Notes: generated by a model from the sequence alone, not told the origin. Shown: positions 17,290 to 26,044, numbered from the stretch's first letter. The stretch: 48,168 bases of DNA from Candidatus Omnitrophota bacterium (GCA_002753465.1 PEAF01000010.1:1-48168), one strand, 5' to 3'. Program-made: numbers and translations.

Positions 17290-18257
17290 GGCGGATCATT
17301 GTTGTACTCATTGCGGTGATCTTTTTATGCCCCGGTTCAAGTTTCGGGTACGGGCAGCCGCAGCGTGGCCCAGTTACACTGTATGTGGCGCCCAATGCAG
17401 GGTCACTGGGTGAGTGCATGGAGGAACATCCGTGTCCTGATGTTGCCAAAGCGCTGACCTTTGCTATTCCGGGCGATACGATCGTGATCCGCGAGGGTGA
17501 ATACAAAGGCTTCCGCCTTGAGAATATTCGGGCGACGGCTGAAAAGCCTATCACCATCAGAGGTGTTGGTAAGGTAAGGATCTCCTCTAATGATGAACTA
17601 CGCGACACCCGGGATAATATTCAGATCAGTAACTGTGATTGGATCGTGATCGATAATATCCAGTCGTTCGATGCTAAACGCGCCGGCATCCGCATTGACC
17701 AGAGCCATCATGTCACCGTCAGGAATTCTGTTTTCGGTAACAATGAAACATGGGGTATTTTCGCCAACCATTCGAATGACCTACTTCTTGAAAATAATGA
17801 AGCTTTTGGCAGCAGGAAACAGCATGGTATTTACTGCAGCAATAGCGGCGACCGGCCTGTCATTCGCGGTAATAAGGTGCATGATAATGTGGCGTGCGGT
17901 ATACATATGAATGGCGACTTGAGTGGGGGCGAAGGGCGTGATGTTGCGGGCGATGGCGTGATCAGCGGCGCCTTGGTCGAGAATAATGTGATCACAGGTA
18001 ATGGCAAGATCGGCGGTGCTGCGATCAATGGCGATGGCGTTCACGATTCGATTATCCGTAATAATATTCTGTTGGATAATCATGCGTCAGGCATTGCTCT
18101 TTTTAAAGGCGATGGGGCGTCAGGCCCTAAAAATATCAAGGTAGAGCACAATCAGATCACCCAGGCGCCGGGTGCCAGGCAGGCTATCAATATCAGTGAC
18201 GATCAGGGGGATATTGTGTTGACGGACAATATCATTAAAGAAGCCGGAGAGCGCTGA
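17286..18257 (+). CDS. Secreted right-handed parallel beta-helix protein
   Basis: Signal peptide; LYVAPNAGSLGECMEEHPCPDVAKALTFAIPGDTIVIREGEYKG; repeated N-rich helix turns. Confidence 0.85.
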   Translation: MRRIIVVLIAVIFLCPGSSFGYGQPQRGPVTLYVAPNAGSLGECMEEHPCPDVAKALTFAIPGDTIVIREGEYKGFRLENIRATAEKPITIRGVGKVRISSNDELRDTRDNIQISNCDWIVIDNIQSFDAKRAGIRIDQSHHVTVRNSVFGNNETWGIFANHSNDLLLENNEAFGSRKQHGIYCSNSGDRPVIRGNKVHDNVACGIHMNGDLSGGEGRDVAGDGVISGALVENNVITGNGKIGGAAINGDGVHDSIIRNNILLDNHASGIALFKGDGASGPKNIKVEHNQITQAPGARQAINISDDQGDIVLTDNIIKEAGER

Positions 18258-18260
18258 GGT

Positions 18261-19349
18261 ATGTTAAACAATATCCATTTGTGGCTTAAGGATTACTTTT
18301 GTCAAATGCCCACCCGGCTAATGTCACGCCGACCGGGTGTTCCTGTCCATATTGTTTTTTCGATCGTTGATCATTTCGAGCCGCGTAACGGCGGTGTTTC
18401 GCAGGTCAAAGAACTTGAGCGGACACGGCGTTTTCTGGCTAAATATGAAGAACTTGTCAAAAAGCATAAAGATCATGCCGGCATCCCTCCCAGGTATTCC
18501 TTTTTTTATCCTATTGATGAATATACCCGGGAGTGTGTCGATCGTGTCGCTGATTTCTGCTGTAAAGGGTATGGCGAGGTTGAGATCCATTTGCATCATC
18601 AGGGTGATACGGAGGAAAGCCTTCGCCAGAAACTCTTTCAGGCGGTTGAGGTTTTTAAAAGCCATGGCCTGTTGAGTACGGATCAGGCAACCGGCGCGGT
18701 ACGCTATGGCTTTATTCACGGGAACTGGTCACTGTGCAATTCACGCCCTGACGGTAAGTGGTGCGGCGTTAATGAAGAGTTAAAGGTCCTTAGATCGACG
18801 GGCTGTTATGCAGATTTTACGCTGCCATCAGCTCCGTCTGACACACAGACGTCCAAGATCAACAGCATTTATTATGCGACGAATAGGTCAACACCCAAGG
18901 CGCATAACACGGGCGTTGATGTTGCAGCAGGACGAAAGCCTTCCGGTGACTTGATGATCGTTCAGGGGGCTTTGATGCTTAATTGGAAGCGTGGTAAGAT
19001 CGAGAACAGTGCCTTGCTGAGTTCCAATCCTGTGACGGAGGATCGTGTGAAGTTATGGGTCCAGGGTGGTATTCATGTTAAAGGCCGTCAAGACGTTATC
19101 TTTATTAAGGTGCATAATCACGGGTGCCGGGAAGATCATTTGACCGACCGGTTCTTCGAGAACCTGGACTGGATGTTTACCCATCTGGAAACAAAATACA
19201 ATGACGGCAAGAAGTTCAAGTTGCATTATGCGACGGCGCGTGAAATGTACAATATCATTAAAGCGATTGAAGGCGGTGCCATGGGCGACCCGGTGCTTTA
19301 CCATGACCATGTTCTTTCTTCAAACATAAATAAATCAGATGCTAAGTAA
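18261..19349 (+). CDS. Polysaccharide deacetylase (NodB)-like uncharacterised protein
   Basis: VFSIVDHFEPRNGG...VEIHLHHQGDTEESLRQK...FIHGNWSLCNSRPDGKWCGVNEELKVLRSTGCYADFTLPS. Confidence 0.65.
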   Translation: MLNNIHLWLKDYFCQMPTRLMSRRPGVPVHIVFSIVDHFEPRNGGVSQVKELERTRRFLAKYEELVKKHKDHAGIPPRYSFFYPIDEYTRECVDRVADFCCKGYGEVEIHLHHQGDTEESLRQKLFQAVEVFKSHGLLSTDQATGAVRYGFIHGNWSLCNSRPDGKWCGVNEELKVLRSTGCYADFTLPSAPSDTQTSKINSIYYATNRSTPKAHNTGVDVAAGRKPSGDLMIVQGALMLNWKRGKIENSALLSSNPVTEDRVKLWVQGGIHVKGRQDVIFIKVHNHGCREDHLTDRFFENLDWMFTHLETKYNDGKKFKLHYATAREMYNIIKAIEGGAMGDPVLYHDHVLSSNINKSDAK

Positions 19350-20772
19350 ACTCATTAACACATTCACACTCAGGGTGCAGATCCTTTACCTTTTAGGGCT
19401 TGGGGTGCTGGGGTCGGTCGCTTTCTGTCCTAGAGGTTTGTGGTGGCTGGCTGACCTGTTCATTTTGGCACCCTTATGGGTCCTGTTCATTCCTTTGATC
19501 CCGTTTATCATTGTCTCGATCGTCCTGAAAAGCCGTAAGGGACTTCTGATCAACGCTCTTTCTTCGGCTGTTATTTTCTTTGGCATCATGGGGTTTAATA
19601 TCCCTTATCCGTTTTCCACGGAGCCGACGGAGACGCCTGTACTCGCTTTGAAAGTGATCAATGTGAATATGGGTAATGTTAAAGACCCCGACCCTTTCCT
19701 GCGCTTGATCGCTGACGAGAAGCCTGACATTATTTTATTCCAGGAATTATATCAGGACATGCAAGTGGGTGTGAGCACCAGTATAAAAGCCGGTGGCTGG
19801 GACCTGAAGGTGTACGACCATATGGGCATAGCGAGCCGCTTCAAGGTCAGGTCTATCGAGGTTAATGATAAACCTCCATTTGGTCAATTTCTAGGGTACA
19901 TTGTTAAGTATGAAATTGAAACGCCGGCCGGCCTTGTTTATCTGCTGAACGTTCATCTGGAGACACTGCGCAAAGGCATTGAATCCGTTATGGCCAAGCA
20001 TGCCAATGCCATTACGGAAATGCAGCGTGTTACTGATCAGCAGGAGGCTCAATCGCTGGTGGCAACGACCATGGCTTATCTGCTCAAGCCTCTGATCGTC
20101 GCGGGCGATCTGAATATGCCCCGATCAAGCCCGATCTTCAAGACGTACTGGTCAAAATATCAGGACGCTTTTCTTGAAAAAGGCTTTGGATTTGGTTTCA
20201 CAAAACATTCGCGCTGGCACGGGGTACGCATCGATCATATTCTGCATGATGCCAATTGGAAGACGCTTGAAGCTTCGATCGGGCCCGATATCGGGGGAGA
20301 CCATCATCCGGTCATGGTCCGGCTTTTATTTACGGGGTTAGTTATGCCCGTTCCTGAGCCTGTTGTTGTGCCTGAAGCGGTAGCGCCGGCCCTTGAAGCG
20401 TCCTCGGGTGGGCAAGCACGTTACGCCGTTGATCAAATGGAGTGGAACCTTGATGCCTTGCCGCGAATCAGCTTTAATTACAAGATCCCGGCAGGCGTGC
20501 CAGTGACCATGGGTGTTAAAACAGCCTGGGGTGATTGGCTTTGCCTGGCTAAAACACAGACAAGCCAGTGCGCAGCTCCTGCTGTGCCGGGAATGACCAT
20601 GCTTACCGATGATGGACGGTGGCATGAGGTGGGCATCAGCGTCAAGTCTGCCGTACAGGGTGATTGGCGCCTGCCAAAATCGCTTACGGCGTATGAATTC
20701 AATAATTCTAAAAAAGATATTCTGGGCGAACAGTTTTTCATAGAAGACCTGAAGTTTTTTGATAAAGAATAA
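19339..20772 (+). CDS. Endonuclease/exonuclease/phosphatase-family protein with N-terminal TM helices and extra C-terminal domain
   Basis: KVINVNMGNVKDPDPFLRLIADEKPDIILFQELYQDM...VAGDLNMPRSSP...RIDHILHDANWK...IGGDHHPVMVRL. Confidence 0.85.
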   Translation: MLSKLINTFTLRVQILYLLGLGVLGSVAFCPRGLWWLADLFILAPLWVLFIPLIPFIIVSIVLKSRKGLLINALSSAVIFFGIMGFNIPYPFSTEPTETPVLALKVINVNMGNVKDPDPFLRLIADEKPDIILFQELYQDMQVGVSTSIKAGGWDLKVYDHMGIASRFKVRSIEVNDKPPFGQFLGYIVKYEIETPAGLVYLLNVHLETLRKGIESVMAKHANAITEMQRVTDQQEAQSLVATTMAYLLKPLIVAGDLNMPRSSPIFKTYWSKYQDAFLEKGFGFGFTKHSRWHGVRIDHILHDANWKTLEASIGPDIGGDHHPVMVRLLFTGLVMPVPEPVVVPEAVAPALEASSGGQARYAVDQMEWNLDALPRISFNYKIPAGVPVTMGVKTAWGDWLCLAKTQTSQCAAPAVPGMTMLTDDGRWHEVGISVKSAVQGDWRLPKSLTAYEFNNSKKDILGEQFFIEDLKFFDKE

Positions 20773-20846
20773 ACTTTAAGGGAGCGCGTGGTTTTTTGGC
20801 AAAATTAAATTTGATGTGATATCCTTGCTGGATTACCGGAGAAAAA

Positions 20847-21659
20847 ATGAAGAAAATGACTTTGTTCCAATGTGTTTTTCTGGCCGCTTTGGTTGGTTTG
20901 GCATATATCCCGACCTTTGCCTGGATGATCGACCGCTGGTCAGTTCAGGACACTTATTATAGCCATGGCTTTCTGGTACCTTTCATCAGTGCTTTTATCG
21001 TATGGCTAAAGCGCAAGGAATTGTCGACGTTAAAGATCGATCCGCCGGTGTGGGGCTGGCTTGTTTTCGGGGCTGGTATGCTGACTTATTTGCTGAGCGG
21101 TATTTTAAGGGTTTATTCGACGTCGGGCTTTTCATTGCTGATCGTTCTTCCTGGTTTGATCCTCTTGTTCTGGGGCAAGGATCATCTTAAGGCCTTGTGG
21201 TTCCCGCTTTCGTTCCTTCTTTTTATGGTCCCTTTGCCTTTGGTCGTTATTTCGAACATGAGCTTTAAATTGAAGATCATCGCCACGCAGGCATCGGTCT
21301 TTATTATTAATGCGATCGGTGTTGAAGCTATCCGTGAAGGCAGTGTTATCAAGACGATGCATTCATATGTGATCGTTGAAGATCCTTGTTCGGGTATCAG
21401 GTCGCTTCTGGCCTTGATAGCGCTTGGGGCGCTGATGGCATATTTCAGCCGTCTCTCCGTGGCAAAAAAGATCGTACTCTTTTTATCATCAATACCGCTG
21501 GCCGTGGCGACCAATATCTTCCGTATCGTTGCCGTGACACTGGCCAGTGAAATGTACGGTTCTAAATTCGCAACAGGCGTATTTCATGACACCATGGGGA
21601 TTGTGGTTTTTGTGCTGGCGTTCTTCGGGCTTATGCTTGTATCAAGCATGCTGGAATAA
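20847..21659 (+). CDS. Exosortase
   Basis: Polytopic; YYSHGFLVPFISAFIVWLKRKE; catalytic EDPCSGIRSLLALIALG, ATNIFRIVAVT, FHDTMGIVVFV. Confidence 0.95.
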   Translation: MKKMTLFQCVFLAALVGLAYIPTFAWMIDRWSVQDTYYSHGFLVPFISAFIVWLKRKELSTLKIDPPVWGWLVFGAGMLTYLLSGILRVYSTSGFSLLIVLPGLILLFWGKDHLKALWFPLSFLLFMVPLPLVVISNMSFKLKIIATQASVFIINAIGVEAIREGSVIKTMHSYVIVEDPCSGIRSLLALIALGALMAYFSRLSVAKKIVLFLSSIPLAVATNIFRIVAVTLASEMYGSKFATGVFHDTMGIVVFVLAFFGLMLVSSMLE

Positions 21660-21673
21660 AATATTCAGAGGAT

Positions 21674-22297
21674 ATGATGGATAATCTCAAATTTTATATT
21701 GTCGCAGGGATATTGTTCGTGTCTGCCGTTGTCGGGCTTTCCTCTTATTTACCGACCAGGTTTGACACCGGGGATCAGGTGCAGATGTCGGCTTTGCCTG
21801 AAAAGATCGGCAAGTGGGTGGGTAAGGATATTCCGCTTACGGAGCGTGATTACGCGATCCTGGAAACAAAGAATTTGGTCATGCGCCAATATACGGACCC
21901 GGCGGGGCGTACGCTTTTGTTCTACATTATATATTCGGGCGATAATCGCAAGGTACTGCATCCGCCTGAGGTTTGCTATCTTGGGGGTGGGGCGACCATT
22001 ACCGAAAAGGCTGTTATTCCTGTTACCTCAGGCATTAAGGCTAACAAGATGATCACCGAGATCGCCAGCGGCCGTCAATATGTTGTTTATTGGTATAAAG
22101 CCGGTGCGCTGAACACTGAAAACTACTTCAATCAGCAGGCCAGGGTTATGCTGCGCAGGCTGATCGGCAAGAAAACTTCTTCCGCAATGATAAGAATTTC
22201 AGCTGATTTAAAGGATGGCGAGGACGCTTCTGTGGCCAAAATGATCAAGGAATTCGCTGTTGATGTTGAGCCACTTTTGGTTAAATATGTCCCTTAA
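21674..22297 (+). CDS. epsI: Exosortase-associated EpsI family protein
   Basis: LPEKIGKWVGKDIPLTERDYAILETKNLVMRQYTDPAGRTLLFYIIYSGDNRKVLHPPEVCYLGGG. Confidence 0.93.
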   Translation: MMDNLKFYIVAGILFVSAVVGLSSYLPTRFDTGDQVQMSALPEKIGKWVGKDIPLTERDYAILETKNLVMRQYTDPAGRTLLFYIIYSGDNRKVLHPPEVCYLGGGATITEKAVIPVTSGIKANKMITEIASGRQYVVYWYKAGALNTENYFNQQARVMLRRLIGKKTSSAMIRISADLKDGEDASVAKMIKEFAVDVEPLLVKYVP

Positions 22298-22443
22298 TGT
22301 TTACAAATGTCAACATAGTACGCTCTGCTAATCTGGGTGAATCTACATTTCTAGAAAAGATTAATTAAAATTCGTTGCGTAAAATGCCGTTTTACATATG
22401 CTTACAAGAAAGCGTTTTCTTTTGTAGCGTAATATTTCCAAAC

Positions 22444-22460
22444 TTGGCATGAAAATTGCT
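22444..22460 (+). promoter_or_regulatory. Sigma-54 (RpoN) -24/-12 promoter
   Basis: TTGGCATGAAAATTGCT: GG (22446-7) and GC (22458-9) separated by 10 nt, matching YTGGCAcgNNNNTTGCW. Confidence 0.85.
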
Positions 22461-22484
22461 GTATTAAAATAGTAGGGTGGTTGT

Positions 22485-22540
22485 TCTACCTTTGAAATAG
22501 GTTAGCCAAGGTAGACACCGAAGTAAACAAATGCTAACCT
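22485..22540 (+). ncRNA. Candidate structured mRNA leader: H-type pseudoknot
   Basis: S1 TCTACCTT (22485-22492)/AAGGTAGA (22508-22515); S2 AGGTTAGC (22499-22506)/GCTAACCT (22533-22540); loops 6, 1 and 17 (A-rich) nt. Confidence 0.6.
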
Positions 22541-22600
22541 GCAGTCGAACCTTCCTCGAAGATTCCCCTGCTTTAAGAAATGAATGGAAAGCGTATCAAA

Positions 22601-23470
22601 ATGAAATTCAAATTTATCGCCAAGAGCTTAACATTATGTGCAGTTTGCTTCGCAATACTGTCATTTATTCCATTACCAGCAGCGCAGGGTGGTATTTCCT
22701 ATGTGGCACCCATTCAGGGTAAAGTCTTGGCTGCAAAGCATATAGACAGGGCTTCACTGGCAGCTATCAGCATTGAAAATTTACATTTCCCGCAGCAGAA
22801 CAAGTCACGCGCGCCTGAGCCGTCTTCACTTTTCCTTTTATTTAGCGGCGTTGTCGGGATGATCGTGCGCTTTGCTCAGAAAAGTTTTCGTGCCTTCAAG
22901 CGTTTCATGGACTATGCGATCGCCTCAACAGCCATGATCGTTGCCGCACCTGTTTTCCTTCTTCCAGGTGTTTACCGCATATAAATTACACCAGGTCCGA
23001 TCTTCTATCGTCAACAGCGTGTTGGTAAAGATGGCAGGAATTTTATGATCCTCAAGTTCCGCAGCATGTGTGCGGATGCCGAAAAGGGAACCGGTGCTGT
23101 GTGGGCCAAGGCCAATGATGCACGCCTGACACCCATTGGCGGTTTATTGCGTAAATCCCATATGGATGAGCTTCCGCAGTTATTGAACGTCCTTAAAGGC
23201 GAGATGAGCATTGTCGGTCCCCGCCCTGAGCGCCCCGAGATCGTTAAAGACCTTAAGTTGGTTATTTCAGATTATGACAAGCGTCTGGCCGTGCTCCCGG
23301 GGATCACTGGCATGGCCCAGGTCATGAATCGCTATGACGAAACTATTTCTGATGTAAGAAAGAAAGTTAAGTACGACATCCTCTATATCAAGAAGATGTG
23401 CTGGCTGGTCGAAATGCGGATCATGGCTTTAACGTGTGTTGTTATGATCACCGGTAAAGGTGCAAGATAA
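22601..23470 (+). pseudogene. Bacterial sugar transferase (undecaprenyl-phosphate type) with N-terminal signal peptide and PEP-CTERM-like segment; interrupted by in-frame TAA at 22982-22984
   Basis: Same frame on both sides: ...RAFKRFMDYAIASTAMIVAAPVFLLPGVYRI*ITPGPIFYRQQRVGKDGRNFMILKFRSM...HMDELPQLLNVLKGEMSIVGPRPERPE. Confidence 0.85.
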
Positions 23471-23486
23471 TCACATGGGGATATTA

Positions 23487-24257
23487 ATGAGGAAATTATT
23501 TATCGCAGTTGCGTTTATCGCAGGCATGAGCCTTCAGACTGGTATTGCTCACGCCTTTGTGGTTGACGGTAATCTTAGCGACTGGGGTGTTACGCCGGGT
23601 GCGTGGTCGGGGCCTTTGAATGCACGCGTAAATTCGTCTGACTGGGTGCCTAATGCGGGCATCAGATCGACCGTTGAAGATTATGATCCGATCGGTAACG
23701 GGCAGGTCGGGCCTGGCTGGGGCGGTCAGAACTTTGATGCTGAAGCCATGTATGCCGCGTATGACAGTACCAATTTGTATTTCGCGATCGTGACCGGTAA
23801 GAATCCCGGCATTGAAAGCAATGAGCGCCCGGGCGATATTGCCTTTGATTTCGGCAGCAACGGTTCTTATGAATACGGGATCGAAACAGTGACACGGGGT
23901 AATTTTACGGCCGGTAATTTATATGCGGTAAACACCTGGAAGACTGATCCTTATTGGGGAACACATACGCCGACTGAAATGAACACAGTCAATCGTTTAT
24001 TAGGTGTTGGTTCCTTCATTTACACAAGCACTTCTTACCCGGGCAGTCATTATGTGATCGAAGGGTCGATCGCCAAGAGTTATTTCGGCAGCGATTGGGT
24101 TTCAGGTACGCCCTTTACCATGAGCTGGACACAAACATGTGCTAATGATGTGATCAATTTGCAGGTAACGCCGTCACCGGAACCAATGACGATGACGCTG
24201 TTCGGGATCGGGTTGGCGGGTTTAGGCTTGATTCGTCGGAAACAATATAATAGTTAG
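23487..24257 (+). CDS. PEP-CTERM sorting domain protein
   Basis: Signal peptide; VDGNLSDWGVTPG...LYFAIVTG; C-term SPEPMTMTLFGIGLAGLGLIRRKQYNS. Confidence 0.92.
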   Translation: MRKLFIAVAFIAGMSLQTGIAHAFVVDGNLSDWGVTPGAWSGPLNARVNSSDWVPNAGIRSTVEDYDPIGNGQVGPGWGGQNFDAEAMYAAYDSTNLYFAIVTGKNPGIESNERPGDIAFDFGSNGSYEYGIETVTRGNFTAGNLYAVNTWKTDPYWGTHTPTEMNTVNRLLGVGSFIYTSTSYPGSHYVIEGSIAKSYFGSDWVSGTPFTMSWTQTCANDVINLQVTPSPEPMTMTLFGIGLAGLGLIRRKQYNS

Positions 24258-24261
24258 AACA

Positions 24262-24726
24262 ATGGGGATATCTTTGAAAAAATTATTGTTAACGATCCTG
24301 TTCATGGGTGGCTTATTGTTTCAGCCGGTGACTTCACATGCTTTTCTGATCAGGGGCGATGAGTACGGGCATGACAGTAGAAAAGAATCAGAGTCATTTG
24401 ACCATAGGGATGACGGTCGTTTTGATCAGGATGCTAAATATAAGGAAAATGATCGGCACGGATCAAACAAGGATAAGAAATTTCAAGACAAAAAGCATCG
24501 TGATGAAGATAAAGACCAGAAATTCAGCAAAAAAGATCATTCTGATGGCGACAGGGAGGATGATTTTGGGCGTATCACGTATCAAATAGTTACCGATGGT
24601 CCGAATAGACCAGTCATAACGCCCACACCAGAACCGATGACGATGACTTTGTTCGGGATGGGGCTGGTGGGGTTGGGTTTGGTTCGCAGGAAGAAATTAA
24701 ATAATAAAATGGAGAATGGGGTATGA
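24262..24726 (+). CDS. PEP-CTERM protein, highly charged Asp/Lys-rich passenger
   Basis: Signal peptide; HDSRKESESFDHRDDGRFDQDAKYKENDRHGSNKDKKFQDKKHRDEDKDQKFSKKDHSDGDRED; TPEPMTMTLFGMGLVGLGLVRRKK. Confidence 0.88.
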   Translation: MGISLKKLLLTILFMGGLLFQPVTSHAFLIRGDEYGHDSRKESESFDHRDDGRFDQDAKYKENDRHGSNKDKKFQDKKHRDEDKDQKFSKKDHSDGDREDDFGRITYQIVTDGPNRPVITPTPEPMTMTLFGMGLVGLGLVRRKKLNNKMENGV

Positions 24727-25334
24727 AGAAAATATTCTTGGTGTTAGCAGTGGCGTTAATGGTGGCTGGGTTTGCTGGAAGTTCGCAGGCTGTGCTTTTT
24801 AGTGATACGGTCTCGCCTAATGTTACTTTATTGGGGACAACAGCTACTCCCGCTACGTATACACATAACTTTCTTGTAACAAGCTACAACCCGGCGCTAT
24901 CAACGTTGTCCTTGAACAATGCATCCTTACTTGTAAGTATGACAGGGTTACAGGTCAAGGGTGCTGGTAACAGCGCTAATAATGTTCAAGATGCAGCAGC
25001 AGCGTATTCTGTTTATAGTAGTTCAACGCTTATCGGTTCTTTAACTACCAGTGTAAATCAAACGGACACACTCATAAACACGTTTGACCTCACGCCGTTC
25101 TTGTCGACCATTGCAGCTGATAATGGAAATTTTACAGTTCGGATTTCTGAAACGACGTCAGGAACTAAGTGGTTAGATGGGGCTACATTGAACACATTAA
25201 CGTTTTCAGGTGATTACACATTAAGAAACAAGGTTCTTCCGCCGACAGCAACGCCTGAACCGATGACCATGACATTGTTCGGGATGGGTTTGGCAGGGTT
25301 GGGTTTGGTTCGCAGGAAGCTTTACAAGGCATGA
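24723..25334 (+). CDS. PEP-CTERM sorting domain protein (choice-of-anchor-like)
   Basis: Signal peptide; C-term TPEPMTMTLFGMGLAGLGLVRRKLYKA. Confidence 0.92.
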   Translation: MKKIFLVLAVALMVAGFAGSSQAVLFSDTVSPNVTLLGTTATPATYTHNFLVTSYNPALSTLSLNNASLLVSMTGLQVKGAGNSANNVQDAAAAYSVYSSSTLIGSLTTSVNQTDTLINTFDLTPFLSTIAADNGNFTVRISETTSGTKWLDGATLNTLTFSGDYTLRNKVLPPTATPEPMTMTLFGMGLAGLGLVRRKLYKA

Positions 25335-25402
25335 TCTGATACCAATCTGGTGTTCAGTTGTAGTGCAAATATAAGTCGTTATAAAGAGAGGAGGAAAACA
25401 AA

Positions 25403-26044
25403 ATGAAGAAAACAATGATGGCAGTAATGGTAAGTGTGTTTTTTGTTGGTGGCATTTCTATCGCTCAGGCTGTTGATATCAGTGCGCCTAGCTTTATTCC
25501 TGTCCCAACACTCGGGGTAGCTCCTGCTAGTTACGGTGCAGTTATGGCAAGTACAGGTTTAATGCCTTTCAGCATCAATGGAGGAACGGCGGGTACAGTT
25601 ACAGGCATGGTTCAGGAAAAGGTTTACAACAATACGTCCCTCACAGGAGGATTGTTGTTCGAGTACCAGATCATGACGACTGCAAGTACCGGTACTAATG
25701 CTATCGGGGCAATGTCAGCATATCTCTATAGTTCCGCATTAGTGAATGCTGATTATGATCCTTCGAAGAATCCTACGTTAGGGCATTTCCCGGCGCGCGT
25801 TAACAACGCGTTTGGAACTGTCTACACCAGTTTTAGTACGACTCTTGATGCTGGAGAACAGGCAACCCTGTATATCCAGTCTAATGATGCGTATTATACA
25901 ACTGGCGGTTTCTCCCTGCTTGGCGCAGGAACGCAGTCTTTCAGTGGTTTCGCTCCGACAGCAACACCTGAACCAGCTACAGTAGCTTTGCTTGGAACAG
26001 GTCTTTTAGGGTTGTTGGGATTCAGAAGGAAGAGAATGGTTTAA
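25403..26044 (+). CDS. PEP-CTERM sorting domain protein
   Basis: Signal peptide; C-term TPEPATVALLGTGLLGLLGFRRKRMV. Confidence 0.92.
   Translation: MKKTMMAVMVSVFFVGGISIAQAVDISAPSFIPVPTLGVAPASYGAVMASTGLMPFSINGGTAGTVTGMVQEKVYNNTSLTGGLLFEYQIMTTASTGTNAIGAMSAYLYSSALVNADYDPSKNPTLGHFPARVNNAFGTVYTSFSTTLDAGEQATLYIQSNDAYYTTGGFSLLGAGTQSFSGFAPTATPEPATVALLGTGLLGLLGFRRKRMV

Noticed and set aside
20796-20815. TTGGCAAAATTAAATTTG upstream of exosortase as another sigma-54 promoter
   Set aside because: Has the -24 GG but no GC 10 nt later; fails the invariant -12 element.
22485-22540. Leader as a known c-di-GMP (GEMM-I/II) riboswitch
   Set aside because: Lacks the conserved GEMM-I core (AGGGCAAACC / GACGCAAAGCC) and does not resemble the c-di-GMP-II sequence I know; kept as unclassified.
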